The position numbers and the translations under genes were made by a program. The notes under the pieces are model-generated. The model ran no database searches. It was not told where the DNA came from and saw only the letters and a list, made by a program, of their open reading frames with translations. A stretch of DNA of 64,000 nucleotides from Ifrita kowaldi (Eukaryota; Chordata; Aves; Passeriformes; Cinclosomatidae): assembly GCA_013398055.1 (NCBI GenBank), contig VZRS01000325.1, positions 21,119-85,118 on the forward strand, written 5' to 3'. Positions 1 to 12,100 of the stretch are shown piece after piece (positions within the stretch are counted from its first letter, which is position 1; each line of letters begins with the position of its first letter).

Positions 1-194
1 TGATGTCCAAGTCCAGTTCAATGTTACAGAAACCCACTGCCTACGTCAGGCCGATGGATGGGCAGGAATCCATGGAACCAAAGTTATCCTCGGAACACTA
101 CAGCAGCCAGACCCACAGCAGCGGCGTCAACGAGCTGAAGCCCAGCAGCAAAGCGCACCTGACCAAGCTGAAAATTCCTTCTCAGCCACTGGAT
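1..194 (+). CDS. AFF4: AFF4 exon with the ALF degron (partial at window edge)
   Basis: This exon encodes the ALF homology segment. Bases 33-53 read PTAYVRP, which fits the SIAH1-type ligase recognition pattern PxAxVxP that controls AFF-family protein turnover. From family knowledge, the T and R of this motif correspond to human T254 and R258, the residues altered in CHOPS syndrome; both are intact here. The exon ends after the codon for D in PLD, with donor GTAAGT at 195. The first two bases of the window complete a leucine codon, so the exon continues to the left. Confidence 0.95.
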
Positions 195-3100
195 GTAAGT
201 TGCTGGCTGTGTCCTGCCTTCTTAAATGCAAATCCACTTGGGCTGGGATTTTCCAGCGTCACCAGAATCCCAATTTGCCTAACCCAAATGGAGTTTTTAG
301 TAAACACTGTGTTTTTGTTACTCAAAGCACCTTCACCCAAGCTGTATTTTCAATGGGGAGCATGCAAAAGTAATTGTTTTTGTCTTCTGCTTCTTCCATG
401 TGAATACTGGGATTTTTATTAAATAAAGGCTGAGGCATTCAGAAAGGCTTACTTAACCCCAAGAGGCCAATTTTCATGGAGTATTTCTGTAGTCAGGAGT
501 CAGGGAAATAGTAGGATATCCACAAATATTTTGACAAGCTGGGTAAATACATTGTTGTTCCTGGGAGCCGAGTTGACTTAGACTTGTTGATACAATCTGC
601 CTGGATCAGATTTTCTTTTGAAGTGAGCAGCAATTACTAGATGTGATTATTATACCTTCACACCAAATTGAACAGGGTGCACGACTTTTTGTCAGTTGTG
701 CTGGATACAAAATCCTATTGGGTTAACAACTTCGAGGAGTTTGGTAATTCCCGAATCATTAAGACCCAGCCTCTGACTCCAGCTCACTTACAAGGAGAGT
801 GCCTTTCCTAGTAATAAAATCTCATTTCATCTCCTGTCTAACTTCTTGAATCATGGTAGCCAGAGAAAAGCCCTTGTTCCTGGGATTGCAACAGATAGCA
901 AAGTAAAATCCAGGACACAGGTAAGGAAACCAGAAATTACTTTATTTGTGAAGATTTGCCACATCAGTGCTGATGCAGTGAATCCTGTAGTAGCTTTGCT
1001 TCTTTCTGCTTGTGGCAGCCAGGGATGCAGAAGATTCATAGTTTGGTAATTATTGCTGTTTCTGGGATCACTCTGGGATGAGTGTTTTACTTGGGAATGC
1101 AGTTTGTCATTCCTGTGCATTCACGGTCCTGCACTTGAATTTAGATATTATCCTGGGGCTGCTTCCAGGAAATGATTGAAAGCTGTGATTCTCTTTGCCC
1201 TCTCTACAAGTTTTTAATATCACTGACTGCCAGTGATCACTTTAACTGTCAAGTGAAAAGTAAGAGATTATTATCACAGTTTTATAGATGTCATGTATTT
1301 GCTTTTCATAACTGAATGTGACTCATGCTGTAAAAACATGGATCTATCTGATTTTAAAATTGATGAAAAGAGTTAGCAGGGGTTGTTTGTGTCTATGTAG
1401 AGTCCATATGAGTCACGATAAGGATTAAAGTTTGTTTTTAACTGTTTGTAGTCCCTGGAAGATTTGGGGGATGTTAATTTTGAGTTTTGATTTGTAGGCA
1501 TCAGCCTCTGGTGAGGTGAGCTGCGTGGATGAAATCCTCAAAGTAAGTTCTCAGTGCTCTTGCTCATAATTTCTCTGTTGAAAATACAACCATTCCCAAG
1601 GAGGGGGAAGGACTCTGCAGTTCTTAGAACCTGTCCAAGTGCAGGTGGTTACAGGAGGGCTCTCCAGTGCTCCTCCAGCACTGGGACACTTGGCCAAACT
1701 GGGAGCAGAGCTGGGTGTTGTGGTGTGCACATCATCTCCTGGAGATCCTCACTGCATTCCTCCTCCCTAGGAACCAGATCCACCCATTTCTTCCACCAAA
1801 ATACAGTTTTTAATTCTGATATTTTAGATTACAGTAAATGCTTTGCTGCCCCACAGCAGAACTTTCCCTCTCTCCTACCTGGGTTATTTTCCCGAGTCCT
1901 TTTACCCTGTCCTGTGTCTGCTCTCACAAAAGGATCATCAGGTCCCTCTGGAGCATTTCCATGGTTTATTATTTCCTCTGACCCTCAGTGCTTCACGGGC
2001 CTTGGAGATACTCTGACAGAATACCAGGCACTTTCATTCCAGCTGCAGGAATTTGATTTCCCCCTTTTCCTCAAACTCTACAGGCTTCCCTTTCCTAGGA
2101 TTCTTCTTCCTACACACTCTGAAAGGATCAGACTCTGACTTGCACTGCAGTTTATCCTCAGGCCAACCCAGCCGATTGATTTATGCCTTGCTGCTTGTTA
2201 TTATGTCATAACTCTCTCTTCTTGTGGCTAGCAATTTGACATTCAGGTTTACATGCAAAATCTTTATTGCACATTTGGGAAATTAAGATTTGAATATGAA
2301 GCTTAGTGAAGGGTGAGCAATGAACTGAAAATGGAGAGAATCCAGACTGCAGGATGAAATCTGCTTTGTTTTGTTAATAACTTCCCTTTTTGTTGTGTTT
2401 TAGGAGATGACCCACTCCTGGCCTCCTCCACTGACTGCCATCCACACCCCCTGCAAAACTGAACCCTCCAAATTCCCCTTTCCAACCAAGGTCAGTGCTG
2501 AATCCAACAGTGGATGCTGTCGAAAAAGTAATGCCTGTTAAAGGTCAGGATTTTGGAACTCTCACATTCAGTTCTGTATAACCTGGGCTTGTTTCAGTGC
2601 TTTGTCCCTCCTTATTTTTCTTCACATCACCTGTCAGCAGTGGCCTTATGAAAAATGTCCTTGGTTTTCCTCTGCTTTGCACAGACAGTCTGGAGAGTTA
2701 TCTGTCATACAACTTGCCTTTTAAAGTTTGGTGTGATAAATTCAAACCTTCAAACTTTTGCAGCTTGGAAATGCCTTTGAGTCCTTTCCCTAACAGGGAA
2801 ATGCTTAGCACCATTTTTGTAGAACCAAGTGAGTTTCCCTCCATGTAGCAAAACAGAGGCTGAATGGTAAATGCTGAGAAATTTAAATGGGCTTTTCTGC
2901 ATAAACTGAATTTTCCTCTTAGTTTGGAAGTCCATTAATAGTGGCATGAGATCTTTTTACCTTTTCCATTACAAAAAAATTAAGACAGTTTAAGAATCGC
3001 GTGTTTCACTGAGGAAATCACTCCTTCCAAAAGATCCTCTTCCCAACCTCCTGTGTTCTTAAGAACTGCTGAAGGGTTTAAGCATCTAATTCCAGACAGA

Positions 3101-6100
3101 AATCCACCTCTGCTGCTGCTGACAGCACAGGGCACGTGTCCAGGGGAGCTGCTGGAGCTGACACCTCTGAGGAAGGAATTCTCCTGCTGCCTCCCCTGAG
3201 GCTGGGCCTGGCAGCTCCAGGGTTCCAGGGCACACTGGCACTGGGAATTGTTTGCCTTGAAGAGCAGCTCTGCAGGATCCTGGAAACCCAGGATAGGCAG
3301 GGGAGGCAGCTGTGGGTAAAACCCAGCGTGGGGAGCTGACTCACCCAGCAATTCATGGTCTGGTTCCTGGATCTGCTGGTTACCAGTAAAAGATTCAACT
3401 CAACAACGTGATTTTTCTCCAGACTCAACATCTCTCTGGGATGAATTGGGGTGCTCCACCCCGAACTTGGCAGAGCTTCAGAGTGAAGAAATTGCACTGT
3501 TTGTCTTTTAAAAGTTACCTTTGTAGTAACTCAGACCACGCTCTCTCTGACCAGCTGCTGTTCTAGACACCACTTGCTGCTCTTAATTTCCTGTTTGATC
3601 CAAATTGCTCCCCAAAACAGGACATTTGATGGAATAATTTTAAGAAGACTTTCTCACCGAGGTCTCTGCTGTCATCTCTCTAATCCGTTCATTTTAAGCG
3701 AATGCTTTGACATCACCTTCACTCAGCCAAAGGTTCCAGTCCCTGTTAGAAGGGCACATCCACAAATCTCCCCCAGACTGGTCTGAGTTCAGGTTCTCAT
3801 CCTGGCTGGATATCCCAGAGCCAGGGGCAGCCCTGCTGTCACCACCTCTGTGTCACCTGTCCCTGTCTCACTGCATTTCGCTTCTCTCCAGTATCAAAAA
3901 ACGCAGAATTTACCATTCAGTTCTGGGCTTTACTTTGGAAGGCATGCCTAGAAATAAATCCTGTTGTCTGTTTTCCTAGCATTAGATCAATATTAATCTT
4001 GCAAATATTACTTTTAGTCAGGGTTTATTTGTGTGTTATATAAAACTGTCAGCCTGGAAATAATTCGTACCTTTTCTTATACGGAAAGAAATTCCACACC
4101 TTTCCTCATCAACAAAGGTCCTTATTCCACTGCTTTGAGTACTTATTCCTGAGCCTTTAGGGGACATATTTTCCCTTTGCATTTTGAGCACACTTGGCTG
4201 TGGGGCTGCTTGGTTTTAGTTTCCCTGGCACTTGACTGAGTTTGGGAAGAGGAAGGTGTGCAGAAATCCCCGTGGCTGTGACACAGAGGCCACGTAACCC
4301 TGCTCAGCTCTGGTGGTGTTTGAACATAAAAGGTGGCTCGTGGAGCTTTTTGAACCTCTCAACCTGGATTGTGTCTCTTCACCCAGTTTGCAAAAAATTC
4401 CATTTATGGCTGCTCTGAGTCTTTTGACTTTTTGCCAGCTTTTTTATTTTGTGGCTGCACATCTTAGCCATGGAACTCTGTCAAGTTCTCTCTCTGCATC
4501 CAAAGCCTATAATTTCCTCTGCCTTCTCCCCTCTGTCATTCTTGGCAGCAGCAGCTCTGCAGAATTCCAGGGAGTTAGTGAGCCATAGGCTTGTGCAGTC
4601 TGGGCCCAGAGCAGAATCCACCAAACAAAACACAACAGTGGTTTACTTTAATCAGCCAGTCCTGGTGGAGGAGAGCTCCTTCTCTTCAACACTGTGCTCC
4701 ATTTATTGCCAGTCATCTGCCGAAGTGTTTCACAGCACTCCCCTTGTGGGCACAGCTTGGTGTGTTTTTCCTGCTCACATAAAATGAAGCTGCCCTTGGT
4801 GGACCACTTGATTTTATTTGTCAGACTGCTGGGATGGGATCACTTTCCCTGTGTGTAGGGAGTGAGTAACTCGAAGGAACCCAAACTCCTCACTGGGGCC
4901 TCTCTGATTACTATAAATATATCTCATAGTTCCCAGGAAGTCTTTGGATCAGAAGAGAAAGCTCCATGGAAATAGGTCAGGGAAAGTTTTATGGATGCTA
5001 TGGAAAAATGCAGATTCCTGTGTCTTGATAAAAAATGTTATCCTGTGACCTAACACTCTATGATTTTATCCGTGGGCTCGCAGTCAGACACTGCAGAAGT
5101 ACTGGCAATGTTTATAAATGCTGTGAGCAGCCCAGCTGCTGTGGGGAGGGGAGGCCTGGCTGTGCCTGCACCTCTGCAGAGGTGGTTCTGTGCTGCACAG
5201 CTGAGGCCAGCAGGGTCCCCTCAGCCATCCATTCCCTGCTGGAGTACACAAACTTCCTGCTGGGGAGTGAAAATGAGATCTGACCTGAGGTTTCACATAT
5301 TAACTGGGATTGGGCCCCGTTCCCCACAGCCGGCGCTGTGGGATGGGAATCCGGCCCCGCCGCCTCCTGTCCAGCTGGAGAATTCCTCTCTCCAAGCTTT
5401 TTGTCAGAGTTTTGGTTTCCTGCTCCAGTGTCTTCCCTGTGTAACCTCAGTCCATTATACTTTGCTTTAAAGGGTTTCCTTCCTTTCAGTTGTTTGCAAT
5501 TTCTTTCTGAAGCAGACCTTTGGAAGCTGCTGCTCTAAATAACCCGGGAGTTGAAAGTAGAGCTTTTTTTTTTAATCTCAGAATTTCTTAAAGGAATACG
5601 TATCCAGTAGATGGCAAGGGAGTTGGAAAAAGTTGCACATCGAGCCATAACACCTCATTAAAGTGCACTTAGCTGAGAGCCAGTGCTCTGCCTCTGAAAT
5701 AGGAAGTTGACTCAAGCAAGGAATTAGGCAGGTGTGTTCTGCAGAGTTCCCAGTCCGTGTGCTGCTGGAAGGGGTGCCAGCTCCCCATCCCGTGCTCCCC
5801 CCACTGCTGTGGCTCTGGAAATGTGGAGTTTGTGGTCTTCATTTCTTTTTTCACTCAGTTTGTTGGCTTGGCTGAGCTGCCAGGGGCAAAAAGCAACCAG
5901 GGATTCACACCTGCCTCTTCCTACATGTGTAAATGATAAAAAATTGATTTATTTTGAAGGAAGTGTGGCTGTTGCTTTCTGCTGAAGTCTCAAGACTTCT
6001 CTCCATCTTTGCTTTGCTCTTTAATTCTTTTTAGATTATTTTCATTGTCCCTTCCTTTCAGTTAGTAAAGATCAGAGGTGTTTGAAATACCTCCCAAGGA

Positions 6101-9100
6101 AATCTGCTTATGAAGTTCCCCATCCACAAAATTCTTGTTCAATGCACTGTTCCATTTTTGAAATACAAAGCTGAGGGAAATTGAAAACATCTCCAGGGTG
6201 CTTTGCTGTGTAAAGCTTTTGTGTGTTTAAAAACTTCCTTCTGTAAATTGCCTCTGTAACCACTGCCTGGCACTGGCTTGGTGTGAGGGAAAACCAGGTC
6301 ACAGGTGTACCAGGGAAAATGGAATTCATTGTTGAATTGTAGTTCTGGTTTGCCATTGCCAGAGCATGTAAGTAAAATGTGTGTACAGAACTAGAAATTG
6401 AAAATATTGGGCTTGGTTTGTTTTTCTGGGGCTGTCAGTTGTCCTCATTTTGAAATGAGGTCAGGAAGGTCCTATTTTAAACAGGCACTCGAGCCTGGAA
6501 GGGGGTTTGCAGTGGCTCAGTGGCCTCTGTGTGTTTGTTAAAACAATGGTTTAGGGTTTCAAAAAAGTTCATAATCTGCTGTGTCTTGGGAGTCAGAATT
6601 GGGGTTTCTGGAATGGGAATACTGAGGATGATACAAGTGCTAAAATTTGCAAGGCTTTGTCTTTCCTGGCTGGTTTTATAGGACACTGGGAAGGAATTCC
6701 TTCCTGTGAGGGTGGGCAGGCCCTGGCACAGGGTGCCCAGAGCAGCTGTGGGTGCTCCATCCCTGGCAGTGTCCGAGGCCAGGTTGGACAGGGCTTGGAG
6801 CAGCCTGGGACAGTGGAAGGTGTCCCTGCCCATGGCAGGGGTGGCACTGGGTGGGCTTTGAGGTCCCTTGCAGCCCAACCCATCCTGTGAATCTGTAATA
6901 TCACCTTTTACTGGCTTTTGTCTGATCTTGTGGAGATATGGCTGTTCCAGGCTGGAATTGCTGCCCACCCAGGCTGGGTTTACCAGGGACCCACGTAGAG
7001 CCTTTGGGGTAGAGTGTGCAGAGCTGGGCACAGTTTAAACCTCACCTTGTCCCCAAGGCTCCTTTGTGGTTGAGGAATATTTTTTGTTGAGAGGTTTTCC
7101 CTGTTCCCATTGCTGTGTGTGCCTGGAGAAGGAAAACGACGAGAAAAGAGTTGGAAGGAAAACACTTCAAACAGCAGCAGAGTTTGTGTATGTATAAGGA
7201 GCATAAACAAACATCCTGAACAGTTCCTCTCCATCCTAAACACAGAGGAGGACGGGATTTAGAGAAGTCACACAGGGATTTGGGAGTTTCAGCCCTGAGG
7301 TGCCCTTAGGAACAGCAGGAAGTGGGTGAGGAAGAGCAGTGTGACGGTCTCCTCACCTGGGCTGCCCCAGGGCCCAGAGAAAGAATCCCTTTTTTTGCTT
7401 GCTGTTATTTTTTCCCCTTTTTCCAGAGATTAAGTGTCATCCATTAGGTAGAAGGAATACCTTCCTTACAGCCTGCTTTACTGCCTTAAAATTCCCACTT
7501 AAAAAAACCCACTTGTGATCTTTTATTCCCCCAGGAGTCCCAGCAGTCCAGTTTTGGCACTGGAGAACAGAGTGAGTACATGAAACTTCCTGGAATGTGT
7601 TGAATGCTTTTGTTGCCATTTGGTGTTCCCAGCATCTCCTCAGATGTCAGGGTTTTTAGGAAATGAGGTTTTTCAGACTGGTCACAGGATGGAATCTGAC
7701 TTCAAATTTTCTCTGCTTTCTCAAGTTTTAAGCTATTAAACAGTTGCTTGACTTTCTTTTGCATTTCTTGGTCAGATCTTGAAAGTTATCACTGAGTTGG
7801 AAGGGTGGTGTGTTCTAGGGGAAAAAAAAAGTTTTTAATTGATCTCATTCTTCACAAAATGCCTCTATGGCTGACTGAATTGAAAATAACTGAGTATTGA
7901 ACCAAAACACTTTAAAAAAACCAACTCCCTGCTCAGGGACATATTAGAAACCAAAATGGTGCTTTTGCTTTTATTTCAGTAGAAGAAGCAAGTGGCAGTT
8001 TCACTGTTCATTTTCACTTCGACATTTTAAAATCAAGACAGAGAACTGGTCAAGAACTTATGTGCTATTATCCTTGAATTTCTTGCACTTTTGAACTTTA
8101 GACAAAAGCATCTTTTATTTCTTTTAACTGTGTCATTATTTTGAATATTACTGGAATGAACACAAAACTTGGGTAAATACCAGGTAAAACTGAATTAAAT
8201 TTGTGCTGTTACCTTCCCAAAGTCCTTCCACTGCCTCTTGAAGTGATTAAACAGCTTAAATAGTAAAACAAGAATGGTTTATTCTTAGATATTCCCAAGC
8301 AGCTTAATCTGAACACCTGATACAGCGGGGAATTAAGGAAACAAATGCAAGCTTAACTCCATAATGCTAAACCATAGGCTCACGTTATGGGAGCAGCTGG
8401 TCTTGAGGTGTGGAAAAGAAGAGCCAAGGTTAATTAAACACAGAGCCAGTTTCCTGAGCCTGTTTGGATTTTCTGGAGAGCTTTTCACAGCCTCAGTTCT
8501 TGCTTTTGTTGAGCTGCACTCAGTTATTTACCAGAATTAAAGAAAAGGGAAGGGAAAAAACCCCAAACTGCAAAGCAGACTTAATCAGGGTGTATTCCTG
8601 CTGTCAGAATTGGTGTGTGAGCTGGATTGTGGGATGTGGAGGTTCTCATCCATCAGAAGCTGTGTAGGGATGCTGGAGCAGTCAGAGCTCAGCAGATGGA
8701 TCTGTATCCCATATCCTGCGTGTAAAAGGCAATAGTTTCATCTTGGTAGGAGCAGAGCAGTTTTTCACACCATTAATAACAAATTATTGTTATTGTGTTG
8801 GTTTAGACAGCAATGATTTAAATGATTTCTCTGTTTCCTTGATTAGATTATTTGCTGTATTTGGTGTTTTGCCTCTGCATTCCCTCCCTCCCCTGGGAGG
8901 TTGTACCTGGTGTCACCCGGGTGCTGCTCCCTCCTGTCCCCTCCCGTGGCCTTGCTTTATCCATCACTGCGTCCTTGTGGCAGCTTTGGGGTGACTTCTC
9001 CTGCTGTGCCCGAGTTTTCAGCTGTGCTTTTTTTCTTTTCTTCTCCTAGAACGATACAATCCTTCATCCAAAACATCCAATGGTCACCAATCCAAATCGT

Positions 9101-12100
9101 AAGTGGCTGCTGAGAAAACGTTTCACAAACAATAGTGGGATTTTAAGAGATTTAGGAAATAGTGTTTGCTAGGGTGTGGCAGTTCTTGCACAGACACTCC
9201 AGCATCCTTCTCCTTGGCTGGCAGGAAAAGGGGATCATATCCCAGCATGTTTTTTGGGACAATAAACCAAATACTGCTCACTGGAGTGAGTAAAAAATGC
9301 CCCAAGCTGCCTTTCTGCTCCTGTGTTTTCCTGTCAGCTGCCAGGAGAGGAGCAGGAGTTTGGACCTTGGAATTGGCCCGGGAACCAGAAAGGGATCAGC
9401 AGGACAGGAAGGGATGGGACCTAACAAGCCTTGCAGAGCTGTCAGGTGGAGGTTGCACAAATTCAGGATGAGGAAAGGTTGTATATTGCAGGAGACAGAA
9501 AACTGGGTCTGGGATCTTGTGAGGTTTGTTCTGCTCAGTTTTTCATTCCCTGACAAACGTTTTGCACACAGACCCAGCAGCACAGAAAAACTCAAAGGAA
9601 ACTGGAATGTTCTGGATGGCTGCAGTCCATCTTTCAGACTTAAAAATCAATGATATGCAGTTAAAAGATCGTTTCCAAATAAATATGCCCATAAAAATAA
9701 ATATTTACCAACTGATTGTACTTTAATGAAGGTTGTAGGCTCTGAAAACTGATTCTGGGTTAGTGACATTCCTCGGGTAACTTTTGTTGGGATGCACTCA
9801 CAGGGTACAGCCTGGGGCTTCTTCCACAGAATTGGCAAAATGGAAAACCACCTGACCTATGGGAAGGAAAAAAACAGAAGAAACCCCCTTTAATTCATAC
9901 AAACTTAGAGTCAGTGTCCCAAACCCGGGCAGTTTATGAAGGTGCTGAGAGGGAACTGTGCTATTCCCAAAGCTGGGAATGGGAGAACCCCAGAGAACAA
10001 GAGGCTGAGCTGGGATGCAGGAGAAGGAAGCTTAAATGATGTTTACTGTGACCACACAACTTCAAATATTTTTTTTTAAAGTGATTATCATCTGGTAAAG
10101 AAAACCCTTAAAAGGAGATAAATGCATCCTTTGTAAAATGATAGCAGTGACCAATAGTTCAGGAATGAGCTCCTAGATGTTGATGTTCCTGTTCAGATCA
10201 TCAGTAGAACAGCTCACCGTGAAACTCAGGAGAGTCAAACTTCTAATCCTTTCTCATTTTCTCTCTGCAGATGTGAATCGAACCAGACAGAGTAAGATGT
10301 TTTCTTCTTATAATCAAATGTTTCCCAGTGATCACAAAGGCCCTGCACCCTGCTGCGTGTTTTCACTGTGCTCACGTATTCTCAGTCTTGTGAAACTGTG
10401 TGTGTGTAACTACCAGCAGTAATTATGGCTTTGGATAATAATAATTAAAGATGGCTTAGGACAGTTGCACTGCTGCCACGAGACAGGAAGCAGCCACTGG
10501 GGTTGCCTTTCTCTATTCCATTTCAAACACAATTCTTGGCCATTGTGTGTGAGAAGTTGAACATTTACCAGTTACCTCCTCCCACACCAGTAAATTGTGT
10601 CAAATTTCCTTTCTAAATTTAACAGAATGGACTCAGGAGCCAAAGCACCTGAATCCTCATTCTTCTCTAAAGAATGACTCAACTCCCCATTCTTAACCAT
10701 GAAACGTGTGAGTGGTGTCTGGTGGCTCTCACCCACGCAGCCTCTGCAGGATAAACAGTGCCATGTTGAAATCCAGCAGAATGCTTTGCAAGTAATTAAA
10801 GTGCTTGGAAAAACTTGTCTCACTTTCTCCCTTTTCCTTTAGTATGTTGAAAGATGACTTAAAACTTAGCAGTAGTGAAGACAGCGATGGAGAACAGGTA
10901 TGTTCCTTGGATCACTTCCCAGAAAACACTGCACTCATCCATGGGCCAGCCCCAGGCTGGGGTCAGTGGCCCAGCAGCAAACTGGGCAGCTTGGCAGATC
11001 TGTGATTAAGAAATTAAAATCTAATGGAATGTTTTTAGACAAACCTCAGGTATTCCAAAGTGTAATCTTGGGGGAAATTTTGTGCAAATAAATTGAAGTT
11101 TCGTGGAAAGAGTGTGCTTTTACCTAGAAATTCTTGTTAACTGATTTCTCATGGGCCTTCTCTGTACATCAAATGACAATAGTGCACTTAAAGCTTAAAA
11201 CTTGGAGAAAATAACTCTGCTTTTCTTTCTGTGTAAGGAAAATGCAGATAAATTTAAACTACTGCAAATAATGAGTTTTTTGAAAATCAAAGGCTCTAAA
11301 TCGACGTTTTGCAACTTAATTGTATTTACAAGCCTAAAATAGAAGCTTCTAGAAGCTTCATGTTCTCTTTTTTAATTGCAGGACTGCGATAAGACAGTGC
11401 CAAGGAGCACACCTGGAAGGTAGGAATTCCTGGGGGATTGCAGCATAGGCAGCACACTGGGGATGTTCAGCCCAGTCAGCACTCCTGGCTTGGACTCATT
11501 TCCAAAATTCATCTTTGTCCTTTGGCTTGTACTAAAGAAAAAAGGGATGAGAATTTAATCAGTGGTTAAATAATATAATATTAAATATATCCTGCAAATG
11601 AGACTGACCACTTTGGGAAGGGGCAGCACCCAAAGGCTGTTTGTTTCCAGGCTGAGCTGTGTTCACTTACGCTGAGTTTTCTCGTGAATGGTGATTAAAA
11701 TGTTACATTTTGTTACTTCTATGAAAGGATGTTAAGGATGTACTTGTGCCTCTGGTAATGCTTGGTTTCCCTCCTTTTTGTTGCAGTAATTCTGAGCCTT
11801 CCCAGCACAACAGTGAAGGAGCAGATAACTCCAGGGATGACTCGAGCAGCCACAGCGGCTCCGAGAGCAGCTCCGGCTCCGACTCAGAGAGCGAGAGCAG
11901 CTCCAGTGACAGCGAGGCCAACGAGCCATCCCAGAGTGCATCCCCCGAGGTAGGGCTGCCAGGGCCTGCTTGGCTCTGATCCTGACATGTGACAGCACAA
12001 AACTTCCATAAATTCTCACACTGTTAAAAAAAAATAGACCGACCAGCATGGGCTCACTGTCAGGCTGGGCTGCTCTGCTGCAGTCCCTGTGGTGGGTGTG

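Noticed and set aside
6477..7031. 184-codon minus-strand ORF in an AFF4 intron
   Set aside because: Its central part is the reverse strand of a CR1 3' fragment, not a gene.
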